From positions 85,915,277 to 85,979,276 of the forward strand of contig OX421961.1 in NCBI GenBank assembly GCA_949128115.1: a stretch of 64,000 nt of DNA, read 5' to 3'. This document shows, in pieces, positions 11,301-23,203 of the stretch; position 1 is the stretch's first letter; every line of letters begins with the position of its first letter. The stretch comes from Anaspis maculata. Lineage: Eukaryota; Arthropoda; Insecta; Coleoptera; Scraptiidae. The position numbers and the translations under genes are program-made. Below the pieces are notes generated by a model that saw nothing but the letters and a program-made list of their open reading frames with translations, searched no databases and was not told the DNA's origin.

Positions 11301-13720
11301 TGTATAATTTGAATGAAATAATTTCCAATTTTTCAACATATTTCTATTGATTATTTTCGACGGTTTATAAAATAAAAAGAAATAGTGGAGGCATTAAACT
11401 CAGATAAAAATTAGCTATCGAACAGTCTTATAAAATGTGCAGGTTTCTGGGGGAAAAGTATTTTAGGCGTCGCGCCACCCCGCGTTGGTGAGGTAAGATA
11501 ATCGGTATGGTTTCAATTCCTACACAAAAATCACAAAATCGATGTCTGGAAGGTGCAAAAAAATCTCCACTTAAGGTCTTACCATTTTCGGGGGAAATGG
11601 CCTGGGCCTAGAGTTTGAATCACCCTGTTAGGGTGATGGAATTGTAGAAAGCACAACAGGCGAAACCCAATCATTTTCGCACATTTCTCGCTAATTGTCT
11701 CCCGCGGTGTCGCCAGCAATGGTAAAGTATGGACCGCAAGACATTTAACGAAGTATCTGCGATGTATTTATCACACAATTCGCACTAATGAACCACATGT
11801 AACATGTAAAGCTTACAAGAGCACATACGTATCACCACACTTATTTATTTGACCATTACGTTTGGGTGCGGTGAACGGTCATGTTTGACAAGTGCAGTAA
11901 ATTCGAATGTGCAAGCAGAACTCCACTCTCCACGGTCCACACAACTTGCTAGTCCACCACACACATACGGTTCATGGGTGAAATCAATACCGACATTGCT
12001 TCTTTTAATGTCATTGAAAACTGACTTAAATCTCAACGGATCACCTGCTCATAAGAACTACTAGTAAGTAAGTAAGTATTGTGCTATAGTATCAAGGAAA
12101 CTGGTACTTAGGTACTTTTATAGTGTTTTTAAGGTGCACTACCAACTGTGGTAGCAGCTTGGAAATTGAAAATTGTAAAGTATGGAGCGTATTGCAGTTC
12201 AAGCAAACAGTATGACCTTCATGTAATACTTTTGATTTTTCTTTAATTTGACTGTAATGACCAAGTAGGTACAGTCGAGTTTGAAATCTTTCTAAGGGTT
12301 TTGCTTACAAGACAAGAATTTTGCCACCCTCCTTAGTAACTATCTTTCAACTATCTACACAAACACACCGCCGGATTGTCTTTTGAAGTTACATTAGAAA
12401 CCCCAAATTCTTTTGTTTCGATTCTTCTTATTAAGTAGGTGTACCTGATATATTGTTACGGATTAGCGTTGGGCACTTCAATAATTAAGATACCAACGCT
12501 TAAACGCACACGAATTTATTACTGCGTACAACTAAATTACATGTCAAATAAATTGTCCTATGTAATACACTGATAGGTGAGGTGTATTATCGCTACATCG
12601 AGGATTTTCACTAGGGGATCAGAGTGTAAATCGAGATGTACTTATATCCCATACACTTCCTATTTCCAATAGAATGACTTTTTGGAGCGAAAATAGAGTG
12701 ACAAGCTAGGGGGCTACGGCTATGGCTGATGCGGCACCTGCAATGTTTATAGCTAATAATAATCTCAAATTTGAGCTGGAAGCTTCCATTTCCTCCCCCT
12801 CCGAATTTTTGGTCACAATGGGAAGACAATCATCCATAAAAATAATTTAAAATGGTCAATGAGATGATTATCATATTTTCAAAATCTTTCACTCGATCTT
12901 TCATAAAAAATAGGTGAAATCAATAATAAACTAATTCGGCTCCTACAAACTCCCGCCCGTCCATTCTTTTGCAGTCGAGCTTTCCAGCCCAGAAATGAAA
13001 ACATTAAGACAAATTGACAATCTTTTCACACAAAAAAGTCTTCAACAAGAAGTAACAAAATACTTTTTTTTCTGTATTCTTGGCCTTGGATTCGAGTCAA
13101 CAAAATACTAGTAGTACCTATAGAATGACAAAGATAAAAATTGAACAACAAAACAAAACTTGTCATGTTATTGGCAATATATTTAGAATCAAAATGGAAA
13201 AAGATGCACGTTGCTATGCTATTTCAAATACCTAAGTAAGTATAACTGAACATAATATTATGACGAAAAAAATGGAAAATGAAAAAATCTTGAAACTTCA
13301 ACCACCAAGCTGAACTTTTCTAGATTTCGATTAAAAAATATGTCTATAATTTCACAAAATTCAAGCTTGACGTAGCTGTTTTATCGATTGAAAGTAGAGA
13401 TATCTATCTTTGTTAATCTTTTTTGACCGATAGAAGAGATAGAACAATTTTGCAGAATATAGCAGAGAGATCCCATCTCAGACTGATTCGGCGCTCTTGT
13501 ATTTTTTGGTGCAAAGTGTGAGAGAATACATGCCGTAATAGTCAAGCTGGAACTCGAAAAACACCTAGACCGACCAGCGCTGGAGGTGGAGGGCGCCGAG
13601 CGCCGAGCGCGAGCGCTGCCTCATTCTCAGCATGCTACTTCCAGAGGCGCCGTGATCTTCAATTTTATCCGTTTGATCCGTTTTTAACCGTCGGAGAAAT
13701 GCCGATTGTTTAAAGACCTG
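11301..13720. other. Non-coding stretch
   Basis: A CACCCTGTTAGGGTG hairpin lies at 11623-11637, the same CAGGGTG word that starts several MITEs farther on. A local GC-rich patch with overlapping GCGCCGAGCGCCGAGCGC repeats lies at about 13590-13620. No gene is supported. Confidence 0.5.
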
Positions 13721-13823
13721 TATCAACAAGCCCCGCCTTGTCTACCTGACGCAGGCGAAGAAGATTCACTTTGATCTTTGATCAAGTTGTAAAAAGAGCA
13801 CCATCTGAAATAATCGATTTTAC

Positions 13824-13950
13824 CTTGGTACATTGGAATGCGTGCAGAAAGTTGTCCAAATCGTCGTCCTTCCATTGGTGTGCAACACTTTGCCTTGTAG
13901 CTTTCGACCATAAACCTGACCGAGTCACCTAATTTCTTAGCAGTTGCCAT
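13824..13950 (-). CDS. Possible first coding exon of an unidentified gene
   Basis: From an ATG in a good context (CCCGAATGG) a 42-codon frame runs to a consensus donor, CAAG|GTAAAA, at 13824/13823. The peptide MATAKKLGDSVRFMVESYKA continues with KCCTPMEGRRFGQLSARIPMYQ, which has a protein-like composition with two adjacent Cys. If the donor is ignored the frame continues to a stop at 13723. I do not recognise the family. No partner exon was found, so this could be a chance ORF or a retrocopy fragment. Confidence 0.3.
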
Positions 13951-15660
13951 TCGGGAAGACGCAGCTATTTTTTGTTGAACTAGCGAATGGAGATAATCCC
14001 TCTGATGGAATCATCACTTTGACGACACTTCCTCGTGGGAACCAAGGAACACAACAAAACAGGAGAGACACACACATAGAGTCTGGCGGAGACGTCATGT
14101 CGACATATAACCACACAAAATAAAAGAATTTGACATGGCAAACCTTTGGCAACGCTTTCTAGTTTTCTGATGCAAAATTGCCACATTTATAGTGACTGTC
14201 ACCAAAATCCGAAAATAAAATTGTTCTCTGCTGATACATAAATTCCCCGATATACCAAGAGATGCTGCATTGTGTTGTTTTGTTTTTCCGGGATTTTTCA
14301 ATCATATCTAGTAAAAATTAATGGACTGTAGACTCTTTATCAGACACAACCTGACAACAACGCTCAATGCATATTACACGATGACCTAGCCAGTGCGCAA
14401 GCGCGGAACAGGTTCTTGACGTCATCAACCTTCCTACAGCTACAACCTTCCAGTTCAATCTCCACCTGTTGCCGCCCAAATTTTCAACATTTTTTTCTGA
14501 AAAAAGTTGGGACTTTTGGGACGAAATATTTTCATGCCTGTAGTGATCTGAGTTTGTACTTTCTTTTGAACAAATAAAAAAAAAGTGGTATAAGACCCCA
14601 TTGAATGAATTGAATAAGGACGTCTTAAGACATAAGATCTGTCTATGAATACGGGCCTTATTACTTGTCCTTATTTCATTACACTCATTACAGAGTATTT
14701 TCATCTGTCATATACTAACTACGTATAAGGTTATTTTACAATTTGGTGCAACGGTATGTACTTATAACAGTGAAGAGTAGATATACCTACAAACTTAAAA
14801 GGATTCCCGTCAATCTTAGTAAGTAAACTCGACACAATAATACGGCAATCCGCAATTCAAAACACCAGGCTTATAATCTTAGGCGAGTTGATTTGATATC
14901 TCAACAATGATCAGTGCAAGTATATAACAATCATCTAATCATCATGTTAAGACACCGTTACCGCAATTTTCGCTGCCTCAAACAAAGCAAATATTTTCTT
15001 TGGTTTTATCAATTGGTTGGAAGATGATCTCATAACATAAGTGAAATTCTTGATTGTCATTGATGCTACCTAGAAGATTTGCTACACCTCCGTAGAGTTA
15101 TTCATGCTCGAGACTGTACTGCGTGAAATTGTAATTATCCATGGTTATTTCTTGGTCATAGTAATTTGATATTTTGAATCACTCCACAATAGCCTTATCC
15201 TTTACCTTCGAACGCCATATGCCCCACAAAAGAAAAAGTAAAATCAAGTGTGAAATACATCGAACTGAACTGGATCATTGCGGAATGATCTTTTAAGCTT
15301 ACAAATTATAAATTGCTTTTAAATTAGAATAATAGGATGTGCAACCGCTGAACAAAAACGAAAAAGCTCATGAATCATTTCTTTCCAATTTGGCCTGAGT
15401 TATTTTGAAACTCGAAGCCGCAGCTCACATTGAGGGAACATCTTAATGCCGGTTCTATTTAATTGGCTCTGTGTATAAAAAACCGCTGAATTTCTAAGAA
15501 ATTTGCCAGCAAATACGATGTGACAGCGCATTGATGACCACTAAAATCGACTGTTATACCTAACAAGCAGAAGAAACTGTTGTTGAAAAGCCCAGCCAAG
15601 CCAAATGCCAAATCAGAGGATCATGTGCAATTTTTGTTTGTACAAGTTTCACCCTCAGCT
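13951..15660. other. Non-coding stretch
   Basis: Overlapping minus-strand ORFs at 13937-14301 and 14318-14704 lack motifs and compete with each other. No splice-bounded or repeat structure is supported. Confidence 0.45.
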
Positions 15661-15677
15661 TCACCACTGTGTTGTAT

Positions 15678-15779
15678 TAGTCCAGTCAAAATAGGTTTTA
15701 ACCAGAAATAAATTCGGAAGTTGACAAAATTTGGTGGATCGATGCGGAATTTAACGTGGAATAACACACTGAAATTCCC
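15678..15779. repeat. Left part of an interrupted about 415-bp dispersed repeat
   Basis: This matches 35085-35187 (plus) and 39130-39240 (minus) closely, including AGTCCAGTCAAAATAGG and TTTGGTGGATCGATGC. The match stops at GAAATTCCC and resumes at 20416-20742, so the unit is split by the 4.6-kb insertion between them. Confidence 0.85.
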
Positions 15780-15813
15780 AAGGGGTTGACCACCTAGGAA
15801 AAATGTGTACACC

Positions 15814-16022
15814 ACATTTGACATTTACCACATTTACCAGACATTTACCACATTTACCACATTTACCAGACATTTACACATTTACCAGACATTTACACAT
15901 TTACCAGACATTTACACATTTACCAGACATTTACACATTTACCAGACATTTACTAGACATTTACACATTTACCAGACATTTACCACATTTACCGACATTT
16001 ACACATTTACCAGTTATTTACC
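15814..16022. repeat. Minisatellite array 1, (ACATTTACCAG)(ACATTTAC) units
   Basis: The array is about 210 bp, with a 19-bp higher-order unit of 11 plus 8 bp, plus variants ACATTTACCAC and ACATTTACTAG. All plus-strand frames are open across it, which is an artefact of the repeat rather than a gene. Confidence 0.95.
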
Positions 16023-16535
16023 TGACGGTAACCAGACGGATTTTCAAAGCTCAACTCTGAAGGGCTTCATTTCTCTCAGTAGGTGTTCTTGAAAAAATAA
16101 AATTATCCACGTCGACTTATTTTTCGATTGACCATCCAGTGGTGAATTATTGCTACTATAACCTGGACCATCCTGTAGAAACCGGAGCAAAATTTGTAAT
16201 GAAGGTTTTAGAAAAGCGTCGCAACGCTTAAAATAATTTCAAGGTACAGGGTAAGGGCGGCTATACCTTGATGCTATTGATGATATCACTTAAGTATTCG
16301 ATGTTTAAGAGCAACAAATAGCAAAGCCGAGGCAAAAGCTCAGTGGAAAAGCAAAATCTTCCGCTCCGAAGAAAAAGCAATTTCTTTATCAATTGATATT
16401 CCCCTTGATCGGCGCCAAAGAGCGACGCCCTCCCTGCCCTCCCCATAGAGGAGAGGTACCTACCCACGCAAGCCTGAAGGTACGTCACTGCCAATTTGAA
16501 TGGCGCTTTTTTGCTAAAGCCTATATTTATTTATA

Positions 16536-19175
16536 GTAGGGGAGATGTGCCTGAGTTGGCATACTGTCTGAGTTGGCACAGAGCCCTTTTCCCGGGAAAC
16601 TATTTGAAATACTGCGCTGCGCTCTGCTGCAATGTTGATACAACTGCTTGTCAATGCAACCATGTCAATCGCAACGTCACTTGACGGAAGAGTACCTACG
16701 TTATTTACAAAACAAGAAAATTTGGGCGTCAAAGTTTTTCTGGTGAGTAAATGTTATAGTCTTTATCTTCAAAATGCCCCTCTGGATCAATTCAACAAAC
16801 TGATGTATGATTTCTGGTATTATGAGCTCGTGCTCTCATCATAACCTTCAAGTGTTGACCAAAGAAATAGATGAGCGGGAACTATAAACTTAACACAGTG
16901 CATTTTAGGGCTAGTTGGTAAACCAGGGGCTCGGGCGAGATGGCATACTATGCAGAGTGTACTGGCGTTTCCAGAGCGTTGAAAAATTCCATTTGTGATA
17001 TCTGCCCATAACAGGTAGAGCTCTGACCAAAAATGCCAACAAGGAAATGTTTTTCTTTCAATACACAATATTGCGCGGAAGAGGCGCTCCGGCACGGATG
17101 TCATGCGAACTAAGAAAACAGTGAGAAGTTATCACCGCGCATGTTCAAAATTCGACAGTGAAATTGACTTCTGTGTTTGGAGTTGACGTTCTGTTGTCTG
17201 TTCAGTTTTATCAGCAAGTTGTGAAGTCTTCCGATTTAAAATGGATATTCGGCGGTCGAAAAAGTGTGTGCCACTCAGAGTACTGACTGTCGTCACACCA
17301 TAGTCTTTTCCGAGCGAATAACTTTTCATGACCGGTTACACTTGGTTATAGAATTTTACGTTTGAGCGAGGATTGGTTATAAGCGGTAAAGGAAGTTCCG
17401 CCATTTTGATATCATCATCGGTTATAGGTCGCGGGAACCAAAATGGCGTGCTAAAGATGGGTATATGGTATAATGTTATTCTACCATGAATACCATTTTC
17501 TTTAGTTGTAATAAATTATATAAATGATTTATTGAACAATTGCCACTTTATCAAAAAAATAATTGTGTTAAACTTAAGATTTGTCTGAGTAATGTTGAAA
17601 ACAAACGAATCTCTACAGCGGTACCCTGGCACCCTGTCTGCGCTTGCGCTAGCGTTTTATGTCAATTCAACGTCGAAAGGGATGCGCATTGCGCAGTTGC
17701 CACGTCAGGCATACTTGCAACGTTGCCATAGCGGGTGCCAAGGTGACGGTTATGTTACCGCGACCTATACATTCCATAACCTGGCCATGGGGCTGGTTAT
17801 TGTTATGGTGGGGGAACAAATTGTGGCGGCAACAGATTTGAATTTGAAAAAAAGCAGCGGTCCAGAATTTCCAAACGTCAGACGTACATAACCTAACCTC
17901 AAAAACTTGACTTGGCGACGAGGGAAGAAGAATCGAAGACGATGGACTCCTCTGCGATGGACCCACAAGAACATCAGGCCATCAGTCCGATGGCCGCCTA
18001 TGGTTAACCCCTATGGTTCAAGTTTTAGGGGTCTCTTTGCGTGAAAGTGCCATTCACGCCGTTTTTAAATTGTAGCTTTTTTACCAAGATATCACCCTTT
18101 AAAGCTGGAGTTTTTAAATTGTTTTTTAGCCGTACCTTAGATTTATTAGAGGTTTTTATTGAGATACCAATATTTCAGATAAAAACAAAAAGTTTCCAGG
18201 AAATTAAATTTCTATTCCCTTGCCGGTACCGCCAGTGCACCGCAGAATTTTCTCCGTCAATTAAATTCACTGTTATCCCGCCAAATGCTGATAACCAAAG
18301 TTATAACCGCAAGTTATAACGTTTTAGCGAGAAATTTCATATGTCAAAAAAATGACAGTAGGTATCTCTCAATCTAATGTCAACCGCTAATAACCAACCG
18401 GTTTTAAAAAGTTGTTAGCTCAAAAAAGACTCATGCTGTCATTAATACAGTGCAGCACTGATTAGATAAGATATCCCCATACAACTTCGCGGTAAATTTG
18501 AATGTTATGGTTGAAGTGTTCCTTTTTTTTAATTCCGTAATTTGGGGCATTTGGAAATGATCCCTCTCATATAATGTGCTTTCATGAATAGGTTGCGAGG
18601 CTTACTTTGATTTTTCTATGTAATCAGTTCAACTTGAAAACAACGCATAGTCCGTTGAGGTTAGTTTGAGAATCATATATTTTAGAGCGTAACATACGGA
18701 AGACCCAGAACGAATCACCTCGTTATTTAGCGCATGCGCTAAGCGGTTGCGCAAAATTGTGTATTGTGAACTTTTTTCTTCAGTGAAGTTTGGAAATTTT
18801 ATCACACATTATCTTTTTTGGATTCTTTTTCAACTGGAATGAGATTTTTGTATGACATTCTATTATTCTTCAATAAAGTACACTTAGTGAAATAGTAAAG
18901 TGAAGTAGTAAAGTAGTCGTTGCTAAAGACGAGAACATGATGAATGTCAACTCACCTGCACAAAGTCAGGACAAGATGGTGTTGGCATATAATGAGTATT
19001 TGATAGGAAATAAAAACAAAAAATTAATAGAACCCTACAAAGGCTCCGGAATTTCTAATACAAAATATTAGGCTTCAATTCAATGCAAATAGAATTGTTT
19101 TCTAAGCGTTAAGAAAAAAAATAGAAGCCAGAACACAAAATGTATGCCAACTCAGGCACATCTCTCTTACCTACT
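16536..19175. mobile_element. 2.6-kb DNA transposon-like element nested in the 4.6-kb element
   Basis: GATGTGCCTGAGTTGGCATA occurs at 16544-16563 and inverted at 19142-19161, within longer imperfect inverted ends that start AGTAGG. The motif TGAGTTGGCA recurs just inside the left end (16568 onward). Overlapping short ORFs inside show no transposase motif. The interior also has ACCGGTTAYNNTTGGTTATA-like strings near 17330 and inverted near 18390-18410, suggesting a further nested unit of about 1.1 kb. Superfamily unknown. Confidence 0.6.
18727..18742. promoter_or_regulatory. Perfect 16-bp palindrome containing an NRF-1/ewg-type site
   Basis: TTAGCGCATGCGCTAA holds GCGCATGCGC, the core of the consensus for the NRF-1/erect wing factor. 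A related ATGCGCATTGCGCAG lies at about 17681. Both are inside a transposon interior; a role in its promoter is only a possibility. Confidence 0.35.
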
Positions 19176-19188
19176 ACTACTACTTATA

Positions 19189-19322
19189 CGGGGTGTTTAT
19201 AAGAATCTGTGATCGCGGCAGGCATGGGTCAGGCCGAAAAACGCAGTAACAGGCGTAATTATTGTAGTGAATGAAAGCAGATTCCAAAGACGATGCGATC
19301 ATAGACATTTATAAACACCCGG
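19189..19322. mobile_element. 134-bp MITE, copy A, TA target site
   Basis: The ends CGGGGTGTTTATAAGAATCT and, inverted, CCGGGTGTTTATAAATGTCT are flanked by TA at 19187-19188 and 19323-19324. An inverted second copy lies at 56735-56865. The TA duplication suggests mobilisation by a Tc1/mariner-like transposase. Confidence 0.85.
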
Positions 19323-19378
19323 TACCTACTTATGGTCCGATTCTTTGAAAAATTACATTTAATAATGGCTCTGTTACG

Positions 19379-19756
19379 TTGTTATTTCCTAGGCAACAGC
19401 CAATGGCCGACAGGAATTTTCACATAACAGAGCGTTCATGGAATCTTATTTTTTACAGTATAGCCGCTCTGCACATTTTGAATATCCCGCCCGTTTCACC
19501 ACCCTCATGCGGCAGTTGCGAACAAATGTGTGAAGAAAATTGTCAATATATAGAAGTTTATGAATTGTTGAAATTGACATTTGCAGGTGGTATGATTATT
19601 CCAAATGGCATTGCCGCATTGTTGTTATGGAAACAGAGAACTTCCTGCAGGAATTGCAAAAAACTCGCTATTTGCGGTGTGTTTAATAGAGAGCCGCGCC
19701 AGAAAGTGCTACTTGAGGGTCTACTACTATCTATCTTGTTTCAAATGGATTACTGA
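19379..19756 (+). other. Uncharacterised 125-codon open frame inside the 4.6-kb element
   Basis: The frame is open from a TTG; the first ATG is MADRNFHITERSW. It contains CGSCEQMCEENCQ and a later CRNCKKLAICG cluster, so it is Cys-rich, and it has a hydrophobic stretch between them. No known domain is recognised. It lies between the 134-bp MITE and the right minisatellite. Low chance of being a real protein. Confidence 0.2.
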
Positions 19757-20090
19757 AAAACGCGCTAATTGGTTGTTGACAATTTGTTTACCTATGTTAT
19801 TAGTGATCACCCCTCAAATGCCATAGGTTGGAGACCCCTAGTCTCATTGAAGATTTTAAAAAGGGCAGCCCCTGCTTATATAGTGAGGTGAAACAGCAAG
19901 ATTGAAAATATGCTGGTTAGATGTCCTCTCAAAAACAAAACGTATGAGTTTTGGCTTTTTTGCAGGAAAAATTTGTGCGGGAAAATATCGGAGGTGAAAA
20001 CTTTTAATAAAATCACCCTGTATTGGTTTTTATATGGACGCAAATTTTGTGTTTGGCGCTGGAGAGTAGTATTTTTCATTATTTTTTATT

Positions 20091-20398
20091 ACCACATTCA
20101 CCAGACATTTACCACATTTACCAGACATTTACCAGACATCTACCACATTTACCACATTTACCAGACATTTACACATTTACCAGACATTTACACATTTACC
20201 AGACATTTACACATTTAACAGACATTTACACATTTACCAGACATTTACACATTCACCAGACATTTACCACATTTACCAGACATTTACCACATTTACCGAC
20301 ATTTACCACACATTTACCACATTTACCACATTTACCAGACATTTACACATTTACTAGACATTTACCACATTTACCGACCCTTGTACACCACATTTACC
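20091..20398. repeat. Minisatellite array 2, same unit as array 1
   Basis: About 310 bp of ACATTTACCAG/ACATTTAC units with the same variants as 15814-16022, in the same direct orientation even though the element's termini are inverted. Confidence 0.95.
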
Positions 20399-20415
20399 AG
20401 GTGGTTAACCCCTCG

Positions 20416-20742
20416 GAAATTCCCGAAAATTCCAAGGCTGTTTTTTTTTTCTAGGGCCAATAAAAGAGCGCCATCCTTGGAAATTTTCGTTTTTTTATGA
20501 AAAACTTGTAAACTATCACTTTTAGAACACAAAGACCAGCGAAGCAAATGTAGCCCGTTAAATTCTCAAGATATCAGTACTAAATTTATTACTCTATGGT
20601 CAATAGTCTCTGAGATACAGCGTTTGCTAAGACGCAGTGAAAATTACGCAACATTTATTTCCGGATTTTACGTAACAATTTGCATAGTGTCAGTTCAGGG
20701 GCTGTAACGTGGACAGCAGATGTGCGGATTTCAATGTGTTTT
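20416..20742. repeat. Right part of the interrupted 415-bp repeat
   Basis: Matches 35187-35500 and, inverted, 38830-39130 through the string GGGGCTGTAACGTGGACAGC and onward to CAATGTGTTTTACAT. It continues the sequence broken at 15779. Confidence 0.85.
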
Positions 20743-21279
20743 ACATTTTTAGAAAGCCAATTTATTCTAAATTATTTGAGGAACCAATGGAATATTTTAG
20801 ATATAATTGTAGAATACTGGATTTTTGTGATTCATGACTCACCCTGTATCATGAACAGAAATTCACTGCACACCCACGGGTTGATAATTTCCACTGATAA
20901 ATCTATCACAAACAGTTCCTCAAAACCACTTTGAATATTGAAAATAAAGGGGGAACCCCCTTTATCCACCCTCCACCCTTTTGTCCCCCCCCTCCCCCCA
21001 TATCTTCAAAAATAAACGTTATTAATTATTCTTAACATTTTTCTTGCGTTCTTGGGTGGATTCTATATACCGCCTTGGACTCGGAATGCATTACTTTTGA
21101 GACATCCTGTATTTTCCGGAAAATTTTTCAAAAAATACTAATTAAGTATTACTCTTGTTGATTAAAAGTATTTTCAATAAAATCTATTTCATTGGCAAGT
21201 ACCTTATTGGATATCGTGGATTTCGGTGTTCCGAGGCAAAGAAACAGATATATCGAATTACTTTGAAACTTTGGATAAA
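20743..21279. other. Non-coding stretch with a transposon end fragment
   Basis: CTGGATTTTTGTGATTCATG followed by ACTCACCCTGTA (about 20818-20850) resembles, inverted, the CAGGGTGAATCGTAAATCC end at 54993. A palindrome AAAGGGGGAACCCCCTTT lies at about 20946 and is followed by a pyrimidine-rich tract. Confidence 0.5.
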
Positions 21280-21374
21280 ATGACATTTAAAAAAAAAACT
21301 AGATTCACCAAAGAGTTCGTGCAATTTATTGTTTTAGAATGCATTAAAGATGAACTTAAATATCCATCTAACAT
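21280..21374 (+). CDS. Possible short coding exon with consensus donor
   Basis: ATG at 21280 opens a 31-codon frame (MTFKKKTRFTKEFVQFIVLE followed by CIKDELKYPSN) that ends in AACAT|GTAAGT, a perfect donor. The product looks like the start of a DNA-binding or transposon-derived protein, but no family is recognised and no second exon was found. Confidence 0.25.
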
Positions 21375-23006
21375 GTAAGTACTAGGCATATATTCCGCTT
21401 ATTTCATAATATCAATGAACATACCAAACCCAAAACTGCGACAGAAAACATCGGAAAAAAAAGTTGATTTTATCCTGTATATACCACTCTGTACGTAGAA
21501 TACCAGCAATTGAAGAGGAGTACATTTTTCACATGTTCAACAGGAGATCATGAGGTTGCTGAATAATTAAAGTCTGTTTTTCTCAAAAATTATTTCAGCA
21601 GAATAAAAAAACATTTATCTTTCAATTTTCACCCTGTATACTAAATATAACGCGTCGCAGGGATGTAGGTATATGCTTTTGACTTGTTGAACAGGTAGGG
21701 ATGAGCTAACCATCTGGCAAAAAACTGTTTGAGAACTTTTTTTTTTCATGCAAAAAATCTAATTCAAACTATAGGAGTTTCCCTGAAAACGAGAGCGGAG
21801 AGCGGTCGAGCAGATCTGGGAATTCGCCATTACACTTACCTGTGCAAAATGCCAATAAATTCAAACTATTGACGGTTCAGACCCTGTGATCGACACTGTT
21901 ACCAATCTGTGTGACAAAAAAGCGAGGGAAATTTAAAAACAACCAACTTTAATGAAGAAAAATTGAATATCCCCAAGGTTTGAAACTTTGCTAAAGCTTA
22001 ACCCTGGCTTAGCTAAGCTTTGACTAAGCTAAATCGGTGCAGTGAACTCATGGTCCTTAGGTGAACCCTCACTTAAGCCGAGCTTACTAAAGTAGAGATT
22101 TAAGGGTAAGCGGTGCAGTGGGGCCTAAATAAGCTGACTGAACGCACCTTTAGGAACGCCCCTTAGGAACGCCCCTGTACCACACCACTCGTGCAATTTT
22201 TCACACTTATGCAAAAAGTATCACTTTCGTTGCTTGTTATGTAATATACTATTTCAAAACTTGACTTTTCTTGAATTTTGAAAATGTCTATAGGCTCAAA
22301 CCAAATTACATCCTTGTAGCTTTCCAAAAAGACCTGAATGGTAAATTTCTGTCAAGAAATAAGCCCGCACGGATTTATTCTACAACGCTTTATTTCACCA
22401 ATTTGAGATATGTCCTTGTCCTTGTCCTTATCCCTTGTCCTTATAAGACCAGGGCAGGGGTAAGAAGTAAAAATTTAGTACTTAGTATCCACTCACTTCA
22501 ATATCAAGCTTTGACCCATATCCCAGTTATGCGACGATCAGAGTCGAAATGAGTGTAATAGTGGAAGTTCTTTGTGTTCAAAGTGAAAATGGTAGGTTAT
22601 GACGGCTAGTAGTTAAGCTGAGTTTTCCCACAGTTGTTCCTAATCTTATAAAATGTTTCGTCAGTTAATTCGAGCAGGCACAATAAAAAGTGCTCGCACC
22701 TCTCACTGAATTACCACCTGGTGAAGCGCGGTAAAAAATGAGGCGGGCAGGTTGGATGTACGACTAGTCTGTTGGTGTCTTCCCTCTTACTTGCACACTC
22801 GTCATTAAGGATTAACGCCACGATGCGATAGCTTTATTGTGCATCATGAAAATTGCAGAGATAGTGAAGTGAAGAAAAATTACATGGGAAGAAGACACCG
22901 TGTACTTACCGAGAAACTTGCGATTAAATTGTTATAATATATCTCCCTAATAATTATTTATAGCGACTAATAATTTCGCTGTTTCTTATCCCATTTACAT
23001 TTGCAG
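21375..23006. other. Non-coding stretch with repeat fragments
   Basis: 21960-22110 has recurring TTAGCTAAGCTT and GGTGCAGTG words in both orientations, as in small dispersed repeats. 22411-22443 is a (CCTTGT)n hexamer run. No gene is supported. Confidence 0.5.
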
Positions 23007-23203
23007 GACAGTTGGTGGTTATTAATTGAACAGTGCGCGATGAAACGGACAAAATCTTTGGCATGGTTGCAGCATAGTGCAGTGAGCTTCATGAAAAATG
23101 AAAGTGGAAACAGTGAATCACATAGCATTTTGGATTTGAGATTACCCTCGAAATTGCCAGAGAAGCGGCGATGGTCTAGTACGGATCAGTTATATAAGAA
23201 AAG
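23007..23203 (+). CDS. Probable internal coding exon of an unidentified host gene
   Basis: A pyrimidine-rich acceptor (CCCATTTACATTTGCAG) precedes 23007 and AAAAG|GTAAAGT follows 23203. The 197-bp interval is open in one frame (65 codons plus 2 nt), reading DSWWLLIEQCAMKRTKSLAW and ending LPEKRRWSSTDQLYKK. The RRWSS string looks like a basophilic kinase site. Composition is more GC-rich than its flanks. It could also be a first coding exon starting at the internal Met (23040). I do not recognise the family and see no partner exon in this window. Confidence 0.45.

Larger units (their letters stand above)
15780..20415. mobile_element. 4.6-kb TIR element with minisatellite-bearing ends
   Basis: The ends are AGGGGTTGACCACCT (15781-15795) and, reverse complemented, AGGGGTTAACCACCT (20399-20413). 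They are flanked by the direct duplication GAAATTCCC at 15771-15779 and 20416-20424. Removing the insert plus one duplication restores a repeat that exists unbroken at 35.1 and 39.2 kb. A 9-bp duplication suggests a Mutator-like or Merlin-like transposase in trans; none is encoded here that I can recognise. Both subterminal regions are arrays of ACATTTACCAG-type units in the same orientation. Inside lie a 2.6-kb TIR element and a 134-bp MITE. Confidence 0.75.

Noticed and set aside
12460..12480. TGTTACGG string as a possible gypsy LTR start
   Set aside because: No matching LTR, primer-binding site or polypurine tract in the window.
15803..16092. Overlapping ORFs of about 85-95 codons rich in HLPDIYTFTR repeats
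   Set aside because: They are the translation of the minisatellite, open in several frames at once.
20023..20454. 143-codon ORF with the same repeat peptide
   Set aside because: Also translated minisatellite array 2.
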